A stretch of 64,000 bases of DNA, taken from contig VWPU01008491.1 of assembly GCA_013398955.1 (NCBI GenBank), positions 94,261 to 158,260 on the forward strand, written 5' to 3'. Positions 1 to 11,240 of this stretch are shown piece after piece (the stretch's first letter is position 1; every line of letters starts with the position of its first letter). This DNA is from Callaeas wilsoni (lineage: Eukaryota > Chordata > Aves > Passeriformes > Callaeidae). The notes below the pieces were generated by a model that saw only the letters and a list, made by a program, of their open reading frames with translations, was not told where the DNA came from and ran no database searches. The position numbers and the translations under genes are program-made.

Positions 1-1143
1 AATCGGCCACCAATTCATCCTTGCAAAAGTCACTGGGTTCCCCCCCTTGTTTTTTCTTTTAATGCAACCTAAGAGCTATCTCATATCACAGCAGCAAACT
101 TTTACTGAAATTTGAGTTATAACAACCTATTTCCTCAGAACTGTACTAAAAATCTGATTATTTTCTCTCTTATCAGAATGGTTTGAGCAACTATATTCAG
201 GGTGTCTCCAGGAAAATGCCATCTGTCCCTTGATGCAAATCCAGGCATTCATTTTCTACATCTACTCAAAAGTGACACACCAGCCCTAGAGCAGAATGAA
301 GGCTCATGTGGCATCAAGAAAACTCTCTTTGGCCCAACATTAACATCTCATTTGACCCCATCCCACCATAAACATGACACTTTTAAAGTGATAGTACAAG
401 TAGTTCCTAGTTTTTATGTGAGTACGGTAATACTCAAATCAAGATATAAAATATTCAGAAAACACACGTTTCTCAAACAGAAATGTCAGACTTGGGCATG
501 AAATGAAGGAATTGAAGAAATGAGACATGTCAAGGAGCCTAGCCCCAAAAAACCCTCAATTTTTTTTAAAAAAATTACTACATTATTTCGTTCCTCCCTC
601 TCAAGACGTTGTGCACAAATAGCATTGACAGAAAAACATTACAGCCAAAGAAAATTACTACAAGGGTGGTGAAGCCTGATGTTTCGAAGCGTTAAAAAAC
701 GTGATTTCAATAATTTCTAGGTTCCGATGAACAAGTTTTTTATGTTTATGACAAAATTGGTGGCAGTTACGCCTCACACAAAAGAAATAATTGAGAGGAT
801 GAAATGGTTCTACTCCAAGTAACTGCTTTCAGTGCAGCGCTTGAAAATGAAACGAGATCCATCGAGACAAAACAGCAAAATTATTACACGGCAATGAGAG
901 TGCATCCAAGCGGTGGTTTGCTGTTAAAAACTTCAGTGCCAATAACGGAATGAAAACATGACATTCTGAGCGAGAGGCTTCCCACACTCCACAGCAGCAT
1001 TCCCACTGCGAGGCCCTTTCCCGACGCGTGGGTTAAGGCGCTGCTGTTCCGTGCTGGGATGCACAACGGCTTTTCCGCAGGGGGAGAGCAGAAGGGCACC
1101 ACAGCCTCCCAAACGCCTCTGCCAGGGCGCTGTGGGGCACAGC
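1..1143. other. Intergenic, no gene recognised
   Basis: AT-rich unique sequence, becoming GC-richer after about 960. Frames of up to 149 aa at the right belong to the LTR and its flank. No splice-site-bounded family sequence was recognised. Confidence 0.7.
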
Positions 1144-1592
1144 TGATGCCTTGGAGAGGCTGCCCTGGAGCAGAGGCTGGACAGAGTGCAAGGATAAAGG
1201 GCAGGGATGTATGGAAAGGCCTTCCCAGGGTGCACCTTGGGCAGTGCAGGAGTCTCGCAGAGACTGCACCCAGGATGGACACAGCCACACGTTTTTGGGA
1301 CAGATAGAAGTTCTGTCCATTTGCAGATCAGAGGTTAATTGTCCAATTCCAGCTTCAGGCAGTGCAGTCCCATTCTCCCAGTTTGCTCCCCCCAACTCAC
1401 TTTTGTTTCCATTTCTGGGGGCCTGAGACAGTGAGGTGTCCTTGATTCTCAGGCCTAGAGAGGAATTGTTGTGTCTGACCAAAATGGGAAAAGCAGTTGC
1501 TCACACTCTGTATGGAGCTCAGAGTTACACACTAAAGAACTGCAGGATTACGAATATATGAAAAATAGAAAAGCTAAAATCCTAAGGCATCA
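1144..1592. mobile_element. Solo ERV LTR, copy A (449 bp)
   Basis: Begins TGATGCCTTGGAG and ends CCTAAGGCATCA, giving TG...CA ends and an imperfect terminal inverted repeat (TGATGCCTT/AAGGCATCA). Flanking 4-mers are CAGC and CAAC, a 4-bp target duplication with one change. Nearly identical elements lie at 35401-35846 and 49579-50024 in the same orientation. TG...CA ends plus a 4-bp duplication fit a gammaretrovirus-like (ERV1) solo LTR; a MITE is the alternative. No internal retroviral genes are present. Transcriptional direction is uncertain; a CATAAATCCC box near one end in the other copies makes the minus strand slightly more likely. Confidence 0.8.
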
Positions 1593-3395
1593 CAACCACC
1601 CACCCCAGAGACCCCCCACCCTCCCCAAGGGCGCAGATCAGTCTTGGCACCACGTCCAACGTGTCACAGCCTTGCCAAGAATTCCCTCCTGGCAAGTACA
1701 TCCCAGAGGGACAATTGCTCCCGGCCCCACAGCCACGAGTGACAAGGGCAGTGTGGAGGTGGTTTATTCTGAGCACACAGAGGCCAGCTCAGGTGACTGA
1801 TTCTTCTCCCCCGCTTGCACACGGGTGCATTCACACTCCAGTTAGTGTGAAAAACAACCTCACGCTGCCACTGGAGGGGAACAGCTCTTTTGTGAAGCCC
1901 CCCGTGGCCTGCCCAGGCTCCCAGAGACTGGAGAGTCCAGAAAACTGAGGGGTTTGGGGAAATGGAGGCACCCACACTTCCTTTCCCAAGTGGTGCCTGG
2001 CTGAGAGCAGAGCAGGGTGGAAGGGGTCAAAAAATCCCCATGCTAGGGCGGAATGGCAAACAGAGAGAGAAAGAGGCCGACAGGCTGTGCTGGAGTAGCC
2101 TGTGATCCTTGCAGCTCCTCAACAGGGCTGATCATCCTGCATCCTGCCCAAGCTCCTAAAAATGAAACGGTGCAGTGTCCATCACATTCTGCTCCAGCAA
2201 GCTGCTGAAACTTAATTTAATAGATTTCTCTTTCTGCACCTGCCTTTCCCTCTTTGTTCTCACTGAGAAGTTATCACGAGGGCAAGGGAGGGTAATCCAC
2301 AGAATGATGTTCTCATGTAGCCCTGAGAACTGTTCCACCAGGGAACCCAAATCTTACAATTTCCAGTCCACTGTGCCATGTCACAGTTTGAGAGGGTGAT
2401 AAAGAAGTGCAGATCTCAAGGAGAGAGATATTATATTTAAGTTAGTGCATCTGAGGCTGGTTTATCCTTGTTTTTAATTTTTCTTTTCAATTGACTCCTT
2501 TTCCACCTTGTCCAGCTCCCCTGGTGCTTGCCGCGCTCAGCTGCCAGCTCCACGGGCAGGCATTCCCAGTCTGGGCAGTTTTCACACCAAATAACCACAC
2601 ATCAAGAATGAGAACACAGTTCCTGAGGCACAGACTGGTTTTTATGTCAGGCGGCTCCTGCAGCTTCTCACCGGGGCACAGATTGGAAATTCTCCATTGT
2701 CCCAGTCTCTATTATTATAAAAATAAAAAAGTAACAGAGAGAAGGCAAATTCTGATAACGGAGTCAGGAGAGCAGAAAAATTAGCTGCTTTGAGTGATTC
2801 ATAATCTCAGACCACTGATGTAATCCTTCCCAAATTCAATTACAGCTAATTAAAAATAATTCTCTCATCTGAGTTGATCACTTGTGGTTCCAAGTTCCAG
2901 TTAAATCCTGCTGTAACGGCGACCATAAAATCGAACTCTTCGAGGGAAGCTGCGAGGTCTGCTCCTGATGCAACCAGGGTTAAACCATAGCACACTGAGC
3001 TGGCAGCCTGCTGGCACGTGGGTTGGAGTAAAGAAAGATGGAATTACAGTCCTGAGCAGCCCAGTCTCTTCCCTTTTGCTCTCCCTGTCCTCCCAGCCCA
3101 GGGCAGATTGCCTGGGAGAAACAGCACTGCAGAAACTGCTGCTGCACTTCACACACAACTTCACACAAAACCACATTTTCTTATTTGTAAATGAGTGCTG
3201 TTCTGGCTCCTGACCACATTTCTTTGTTGTCCAGCACCAGCAGACATGAATATTTCATTATTCGTCCATATCTGAGGTCAAGTTCTGGTGACCAGCTCCA
3301 GCATTTGATCTGGATAAAAACGCCCTGTGCAGGCAGCAACCTTCCTCTGGCTTTTGGGATGCAGAGATACAAAGACAGTGATGATGATGATGATG

Positions 3396-3426
<31 letters not shown>

Positions 3427-4969
3427 GTAGAAGTAGTAACTTGAAGCCATAAGCTTAATTCTGGAAAGGACTTTAAAAGCCAAGCATTCCTCTTCCCTGC
3501 ATTCAGTAGGATCAGATCTCACCCAACTGTAGGAGTTAGACATCCATATTCTGCTTTCATTCCCTGCAAAACCACTCAGGAAGCAGCTACAAGTCATAAA
3601 GCACCTTCCTCTGCTTCCTGCCCCATGGCCATAAGTGCTCTACTCCTGGGAGTCTCTATTAGCAATTCTTTGATTGTGTTATGAGGATAATAAACCAACT
3701 ACTCACACGGCTTTTACTGACAAGAGCAACTACAGGACTTGCAGTAGCAAAACAAAGCTGCTGTTGGCTTTCAAGCTGCCAAGATCAACACAAGCCAGAA
3801 CGGCAGTGACAGGAAATATATCATGGAAGGACACGGTTCAGGAGGGAAAGCAATATTCTGGTGTTTTCACCCTCAACCCAAGCAAGACTCGCTAATGACT
3901 GACCTTATTAAAATATTGGAAAATGGAGTTTCATCCCATGGGCTTCAGGACAGAGGTCAGTGATTGTTTTCTGGGTGTATCAGGGCATGGAAATGCTTCT
4001 CAAAAATGTGATTTTCCCAGGAGGAGTCGCTGCTCTCTGACACATCCCTTGTTGAAGGGAGCAGAATATGCTGCTTAGAAGAAAACCAGAGTGGATCTCC
4101 AATCCAAGGAAATAACACTTCACAGGGGAAATTTCCTCTGGCTCTTGCAGAGAACAATTAAGCCATGTTGCACATGATGTAATTATCCACATTTTTACTA
4201 CCTTTTGTGTCTTAATCACTATTACAGTATGCTTGGCAAGGCGTCACTCAGCAGTTCACAATCGCAGCCTTTGACTACATTATTTCATTCATTAAATCAT
4301 GAAAGCAGCCAAAGAAAGCTGCGAACACAGGCTCTGGTTTCTGGCCAGCCACAGCCCTCCAAGCACACCCAGCTGACTCTAAGGGCAGGACTATTTACTC
4401 AATTTAAATGAATTGCCCTCAATTAGGCTGCACAGCATCTTTTTGGCACATTTCTACAACAGCTGAGAAAATGCAAGTGTCAGTCCCTGGGTAGACGCTG
4501 CTTTCTTCATTTTTATGGGATGGATTTTTTGGTGTTTGGAGATGGGAAGAGAAAGTTCCTGCACACTCTCAACATGCTGTGTTGACTTCACCCCAAAGGA
4601 GAAACAGAAGTAGCTTGCAAGGTTAAAAAAAAAAAAAAATTCATTGTGTTTTTACATCTTCTGTCCATGGTGTCGTGCTCCAAGCAAGGCTCAGCTTTGA
4701 GCCTGTCTCAGCTCTGGCAGAGCTCTGCTGTCAGGGCATTTGTGGAGTTCCTCTCCCACACAGGATCTCCTGAGGCTGGAAATGCAGTTGGTCGTCTGCA
4801 CCCGCACTGGGGACAGCACTTTTCACAGATTTTCATAGAATTTGTAGGAATGCTGAAGATTTCAGGTCTCTTTCCTGCATCATGTTCCAAATCATGTAAT
4901 CTTCATAAGGATATTAAGGATTAACAGATAGGAAATGGAAAAAAAACCCCACAAAACCCATTAACACAA
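1593..4969. other. Intergenic, no gene recognised
   Basis: Unique sequence with one triplet microsatellite (3379-3438) and an A run near 4625. Frames are short and show no family resemblance. Confidence 0.7.
3379..3438 (+). repeat. (GAT)n(AAT)n microsatellite
   Basis: About six GAT triplets pass into about ten AAT triplets, then AGTAGAAGTAGTA. Confidence 0.95.
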
Positions 4970-5253
4970 CAGATGGAGAGGGACTTTTAACAAGGGCATG
5001 GAAAAATGGCTTTAAACTGACATAGGGCAGGTTTAGATTTTAGGAAGAAATTCTTCCATGAGAGGGTGGGGAGGCCCTGGCACAGGGTGCCCAGAGAAGC
5101 TGTGGCTGCCCCTGGATCCCTGGAAGTATCCAAGGCCAGGTTGGATGGGGCTTGGAGCACCCTGGGACAGTGGAAGGTGTCCCTGGCCATGGCAGGGGGT
5201 GGGACTAGAAGACCTTTCAGATTTCTTCCAACCCAAACTCTTCTGTGATTAAG
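4970..5253 (+). mobile_element. CR1 3' fragment
   Basis: Typical CR1 sense sequence: GAGGGACTTTTAACAAGGGC, GGGTGCCCAGAGAAGCTGTG, CAAGGCCAGGTTGGATGGGG and the tail TTCCAACCCAAACTCTTCTG. Confidence 0.95.
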
Positions 5254-5303
5254 AAATCATTATCTTTCCCAAATTACATTAAAAATTATTGTTGTATAAA
5301 TTA

Positions 5304-5470
5304 TAGAATAGAACAGAATAGAGAAGAGTAGAGCAGAACGGAACAGAATAGAAATAGAATAGAATAGAACAGAATAGAATAGAATAGAATAGAATAGAAT
5401 AGAATAGAATAGAATAGAATAGAATAGAAAAATAGAATCAAATAGAATGATATAGACTGGAATAGAATAA
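5304..5470 (+). repeat. (AGAAT)n pentanucleotide array at a CR1 tail
   Basis: About 165 bp of ATAGA/GAATA repeats with interspersed variants (AACAG, AGAAG), directly adjoining the 3' tail of the minus-strand CR1 at 5471-5706, whose normal antisense tail reads ATAGAATCATAGAAT. Confidence 0.95.
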
Positions 5471-5706
5471 TTTCAGTTGAAGGTGATTTACAGTGATCAT
5501 CTAATCCAACTGCCTGATCAATCCAGGACTGACCAAAAATCCTGTTAAGGTCATTGTCCAAATGCTTCTTAAACCCTGACAGTCTTGGAGCAACAACCAC
5601 CTCTCTAGGAAGCCTGATGCAGTGTTTGACAACCCTCTCAGTAAAGAAATGCTTCCTCCTGTTCCATCTAAGCCTCCCCTGGCACAGCCTTGAACGAGAA
5701 ATTGTT
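5471..5706 (-). mobile_element. CR1 3' fragment (minus)
   Basis: Antisense CR1 with GATCATCTAATCCAACTGCC, CAGTAAAGAAATGCTTCCTC and TCTAAGCCTCCCCTGGCACA. Its 3' tail faces left and merges with the AGAAT array. Confidence 0.88.
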
Positions 5707-5792
5707 ACTTTTTCACTGAAGGAATCATAATTCTCTCAAGCACTTGACAGTCCCTGGCACATAAGGCCAGCTTAGCTTTTCTCCTGGAATCA
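5638..5792 (+). repeat. Duplicated 155-bp segment, copy 1
   Basis: Shared with 7243-7397 at roughly 93-95% identity. It contains antisense CR1 (first about 65 bp) plus about 90 bp that I do not recognise as CR1, ending CTTTTCTCCTGGAATCA. Confidence 0.9.
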
Positions 5793-7242
5793 GACTCATT
5801 CCTCCATCTTCGCTTTGCTGTCAATTTATTGTGGTGATGAAAAAAAGGCAACGGAAAAAAATTCAGTCGATGCCAGTGCAATACAAAAAGCAGCCAAAAA
5901 ACGTGTCTGAGCCAGAAATATTTTAGTTCTGGAGCACAACGAAAGCAAAGGTGGAACCTGGCTGCATCTTGCCTACAAAGAAGAGACAATAATTTACCAA
6001 GAGCCCTGGCAGTGCTGAGGTGAAAGAAGACATGACCAGAATTTGGCAACACGTTAAGATTTTATGGCTGAACCTTTCACCAGGTTGGTGCTATTACAAA
6101 TATCAAAAATATCAAAATGACATATTTTCATCTTTTAGGGAGCAAACCTCAGCTGACACCTGATTTGTGATCCAGGAAACAGGAATTAAAAAAGAGCCCA
6201 CACCTTCTGTCATGGTTTTTTGTACCTCTCCAGTGTTTTGGTTGTTCAGTAGTTTCACCTTTCCCTCTTTTTGCATATTCAACCAGGTAAGTGCAGGTCC
6301 TGTCATTTTATATTGCCCCAAAACCAGCTGCTGCTTCCACTCTCCACATCCTCAAATCTTCGTGGAAAGCTCCCTCTGCTTCTCCCAGAAAATATTTTCA
6401 TAGCAGAAAACTGAATCACAAAATTATTCCACTCTTGGTTCCAAAGCATGTTTAAGTATGGTATAAATTCACTTCCCAGTAAACAGAGAGGGCACCATCA
6501 CTGATGTAAACTACAAATGTTTAGACTCAGTTTGATTCCGAGATTGATTGTCAAAACAGAGAGATGCTTGTAAATAAGGAAATTTAACAAATGCTTCTTA
6601 ATAAATATTTGGGGAAAAAAAATCTGCAGTTACCGGTCTGTTAACACTCTACAAGTGATTGATTATGGACTTATGATAATGGTAGTTCATTTTGAGAGCT
6701 TCCACAGGGATGTAAATCAGCTTTAATTAAAAGATGATATGAAAAATCACTTGTTGAAATATGAGTTTGTGAATAAAATTCAGTGATAAATTACATGGTT
6801 GATTTAATTGGAAAGAAAGCGCTCTGCCACACTTAATTCTGCTCTATTTATTTTCACATAAATGTGTGCACTGAAAGCATTTTAAGGGTAACTCTGGTAT
6901 GATTTAAGGCAAGAGAAGTCTCAGTCTGTGGTTCAGCAGTGGCACTCAGACAACATGGGGTGATTTATAGGACTTGAAGTGGTGCTGAGGAAGCACGTCT
7001 AAAATACAGCAGCGTGTTCTGAAGGATTCTCATTTTAGCAATGGCACAGAATTTCTACAAGGCAACTCTTCTACTTAAACATTTGGGCTTTAGGAAGTCT
7101 GAAAACACCAAAAGGTGTTTCTGGTGGATTTTTATTGGGGTTTTTATCGCTTAATCCTACTTCTATACTAAATGCAGGCACAGCAGGGAGCTATCCCAGG
7201 CTCTCAGAGAAGCTCCTGGTCAATGGGCAGCTGAAAACCCCT

Positions 7243-7397
7243 TCAGTAAAGAAATGCTTCCTCCTGTTCCATCTAAGCCTCCCCTGGCACAGCTTTGAAC
7301 GAGAAACTGTTACTTTTTCACTAAAAGAATCACAATTCTCTCAAACACTTGGCAGTCCCCGGCACATAAGGCCAGCTCAGCTTTTCTCCTGGAATCA
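7243..7397 (+). repeat. Duplicated 155-bp segment, copy 2 (starts in antisense CR1)
   Basis: Same order as at 5638-5792: TCAGTAAAGAAATGCTTCC, TTACTTTTTCACT, CCGGCACATAAGGCCAGC, CTTTTCTCCTGGAATCA. The flanks on both sides differ from copy 1. Confidence 0.9.
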
Positions 7398-8127
7398 TTC
7401 TGAGATGTAAATTGGAGGACACACGACACAGAAGCCTGTCTCTACTGCTCACGGAAATCCTGGAGTGAACCAAACCCAGGCTTCACTCCCAAAGGAGCTG
7501 ATTTTTGCCTCTTTTAGAGGGCCTGAGAATTAACCAGCACGGTCAATCACAGATCATAGAAAGCAGGGAGCCAAGTTGGTTAACAGGGTAGACTTGTCCC
7601 TCATTAGTATGGCAGACTCCGGAGTGGTTTTTTCCCCCAAAAAAGCAAATAAGACCATCAGAGATTGAGTGGCCTGTTGTAATAGGAAGGATTCTTGATT
7701 TTTGAAATATGTGCAATACCTATTTTCTGCAAGTCAATCCTCCTGGGATAACAGGGCATCTAGGACCTGTCATTTTGCCATCCATATATTTCATACCAAA
7801 CACAATTTTTCAGTTCGTTCTGTTCTGAGCCTGATACCCCAAAAATATTCCTGAGAAAGTATGCAGTCCAATGATGTGGGTAAATAAATCCTTACATGTT
7901 TGAGCAGGACTGTTTTTGTGCTTGATTTCTATTGCCATAGCAATTTGCAGTGGGATGGTTGGTACTGAAAAAACACTGGCTCACCAGAGGAGCCACCACG
8001 GTAAATAGCAATAAAAGAGCTGCAGTGTCAGTGTCTAAAAGTAAAAACATATCAGCACCTTGTATCAAAGTGGTCACAGCCTGAAAGAGTTCAAGGAGTG
8101 ATGGGAAAATGCTCTCAGGCACAGGGT

Positions 8128-8222
8128 GGGATTGTTGGGGTGGCTGTGCAGGGACAGGAGTTGGACTGGAGGATGCTGATGGATCCCTTCCAACTCAGCT
8201 TATTCTGTGATTCTGTGATTCT
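8128..8222 (+). mobile_element. CR1 tail fragment
   Basis: GGATCCCTTCCAACTCAGCT followed by the octamer-like ATTCTGTGATTCTGTGATT, the CR1 3' end. Confidence 0.85.
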
Positions 8223-8259
8223 TACTTCTGCAACAAGCTTAGCGTCTTCCTTTAGGTTC

Positions 8260-8433
8260 TCCAGAAAAACTGTGGCAGTCCCTGGATCCCTGGAAGTGTC
8301 CAGGGCCAGGTTGGACGGGGCTTGGAGCAACCTGGGATAGTGGGAAGTCGCCCGGCCCATGGCAGGGGGTTGGAGTGATGATCTTTCAAGTCCCTTGCAA
8401 CTCAAACCATTCCAGGATTCTATGATTTCTTTA
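8260..8433 (+). mobile_element. CR1 3' fragment
   Basis: CCCTGGATCCCTGGAAGTGT, GGGCCAGGTTGGACGGGGCT and the tail CAAACCATTCCAGGATTC. Confidence 0.93.
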
Positions 8434-8579
8434 CTTGCTGTGGAAATATTTGCATCTGGGTCTTTACGCTCAAAAAGCAGAAAAAGCAATTTGGAGTTCA
8501 GCTTTTGGAGTTACAGCCATGATTTGGAGCACCAAGAGGATAAAATCTGGGTGTTTTTTAGATTAGATCTACCCAGGTG

Positions 8580-8671
8580 TGGTCTCGTGAAAGGTGTCCC
8601 TGCCCATGGCAGAGGGTGGAAGGAGATGCTCTTCATGGTCCCTTCCAGCCCAAACCGCACTGTGATTCCTT
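8580..8671 (+). mobile_element. CR1 3' fragment, short
   Basis: GAAAGGTGTCCCTGCCCATG then CCCTTCCAGCCCAAACCGC and a TGTGATTCC tail. Confidence 0.85.
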
Positions 8672-10419
8672 TAACTTTCAGTGGAATATCCTGTTCAGTT
8701 GTTTAATCATTTGGTCTGACCAAAGATGGGTAAGAAAACTAAAATGTGAGCCAAGAAGGTTCAATTTCATTGATTTTCACTCCTCTTAAGCGGGACAGTA
8801 AGCTCCAGATGCTCAGTTGGCACAATGTGTCTGGTTGGATCCCAACTATTCTTCCAGGATACCATTTCCGGGAAATGGGGAGACTGGCACCTCCAGGAGG
8901 TGACTCATCCCACCTTTTTGAGGTACTGCCCTGGAACAGATGGCACAAATCCCTCACCAAATGCCACCTTCCTCCTGCACTGGCAAAGCAACCTAGCTCA
9001 GTCACCCAGAAATTCAGCACCTTGTTCCAAGCCAGACCTTGCAGGAAGAAATCCATCCAGCTCCCTAAGTCACCTGATGAATTGTGATTTCCTCACCCCA
9101 CTGGATTCACTTTGCAGGGAAAATGCAGCACCTGCACAGTTTTTGGATCTTGCCTTCAGGGTAGAAGCTCTTGGAATAAAAGCCCTCTTGATCTGAAGGC
9201 AGTTTGGTTTTGGTACAGATCTCATGGACATGCAGAAAAGCCCATTATTAGTTCTCCCAGCATGTCCATGAACAGGGCATTCTGAAGTGATTAAACACAA
9301 TAAAATTAGAACTCTGACTCAAAGCACCTGGCTCCAGGATCCCTTTTGATGTGTTGGAAACAGTACTTAAGACTGTAAGAAATTTAGCTGGGGGCTGCTT
9401 TCATTGCAAGGGCAACAAAATGCCGCATGTAGGGAGTAACTGGGACCCCTCACTTGCACATCAGGAAGGGACAGAGAAGCCAAAACCTTGCTGTTTCATT
9501 TAAAACAGCCATTTTGACATTTTACATTTGTGAGGAGAGTCAGAAAAATGCTTGAGCAGAATGAACAATGGCAAATTTCCTATAATTTTGTATTTTACTA
9601 TTTTGTTTTTCAATATAGGCACTTATTCTAGAGTATCCTACTGGTTAGAGAGCCCAGAAATGCTGCCAGTCAAAAAGAAAGAGGACAGAGTGGATCAAAT
9701 TCAACCCAGGGTCAATACTGCTGGAACAAGCAGTTTTGAATGACTGGAAGTGGAGAGAAAAATAGGAAAAAACCAAGAAGTCGGCTGGAAATTGAACTCA
9801 GCTTGCTGATGAAGGGTTCATCAAGGTCTTTAAATCTTAATTGGGGATCTCCTTACTTGTGTCCTCCCACTTGCCCTACACTTCTCTGTGTACTGAGGGG
9901 TTTTATGTTCCAAGCATCTCTAGTTCCCTGTGCTGCTTCCCTGGAGCTGGCTGGGCCAGAATCTAAACTGGTTCTTTCCCAGTGACCAGCTGAACTTCAG
10001 GGAGTGTATTTTTCAGGTGTTATTCAAACATTTCCAGCGAGACTTGCCTTTTCAAGACCTGATTTAAATCAAAAAATCTTTATTTTCGGTAGTGTTGCAT
10101 CATAAAATCAGGCAATTACTCTTGTAAATCTGTCAGGGCTCTAAGTAATTGTCTAATTTAGAGCAGTTAAAATAAAAAAGGCAGGAAAGTTCTGCTCTCT
10201 GGAGTGCATTGGTTAGAGGAATTAACCTGGGGGATAGGGATGTGCTGATGAAATCTCTTCCAAGGGGTGAGTTGGGTCAGCAGGCAGAAATGTCCATGAA
10301 TATATGGCCAACTTGAAATGAATGCTCCTTTGGCTGCAGTCATCCTCCTTTCCTGTTCCAGTTGCACCAAATTAGAAAGGTTATTGCAAGGAATCAAATT
10401 CCTGCCTTCAGCTGCCTAG

Positions 10420-10715
10420 ACAAAGGTTATGGGGAAGACAAAACCAGACTGAGAGGACAAGAGGCAATGGACACAAACTGCACCAAGGGGAATTTGGGGA
10501 GGAATAAGAGACAGCTTTTTTCAGTGTGAGACTGGTGCAGCAGCGGGACAGGTGCCTGGAATGTCTGTGGAATCCCTGTCCCTGGGGATTTTCAGCACTC
10601 AGCTAATAAAATCCTCAGGCCACGTGATCTGACTTGGAAGTGTATCCTGCTTGAAACCAAGGTTGGACCAGGGAGCTCCAGAGATCCCTTCCAACGTAAA
10701 TGGCTTTATGACTCT
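10420..10715 (+). mobile_element. CR1 3' fragment, diverged
   Basis: GGACAAGAGGCAATGGACAC, AGCTCCAGAGATCCCTTCC and AATGGCTTTATGACTCT follow CR1 order but with many substitutions, indicating an older copy. Confidence 0.75.
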
Positions 10716-10942
10716 AACAAGCAGAGACACAACTCTGTAATTCTGTAATTCTGTGCTTCCCTTGGCCTTGTGAAGTAAAGGCAAGGTTGTTCCACACAAG
10801 CCCCTTCACCCTGTCAAGCTGAAACCACAGGAACAGGGTCTTTCCTGCTGGGACTGCTGAAATCCTTCAGCATCTGAGATGAAGTTAACATTGAACCAGA
10901 ATTCCAAAACCATGGGTAGGGCAGGACTTCAGGGACACTTTC

Positions 10943-11240
10943 AGAGAATCATAGAATGGTTTGGGTTGGAAGGGACCTGAAAGATCATCTTGTTCCACCT
11001 CCTTCCATGGGCAAGGACACCTTCCACTATCCCAGGTTGCTCCAACCTGGCTTTGGACACTTTCAAGGATGGGGCAGCCACAACTTCTCTGGGCAACCTC
11101 CCACCACCCTCACTGGGAAGAATTTCTTCCTACTATCTCTTCCTAATATCTTCCTCATATCTCTTAATAATATCCTCATCTATCCCTGCACTCCTTCAGC
11201 TTAAAGCCATTCCCCCTTGTCCTGTCCCTACATGCCCCTG
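10943..11240 (-). mobile_element. CR1 3' fragment (minus)
   Basis: Antisense CR1 starting at its tail, AGAATCATAGAATGGTTTGG, then CATGGGCAAGGACACCTTCC and CACTGGGAAGAATTTCTTCC. Confidence 0.95.

Larger units (their letters stand above)
5793..10419. other. Intergenic, mostly unique with CR1 remnants
   Basis: Apart from the duplicated 155-bp segment and three CR1 pieces (8128-8671) I see no gene. A frame at 8746-9196 overlaps others on both strands and lacks family resemblance. Confidence 0.65.
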
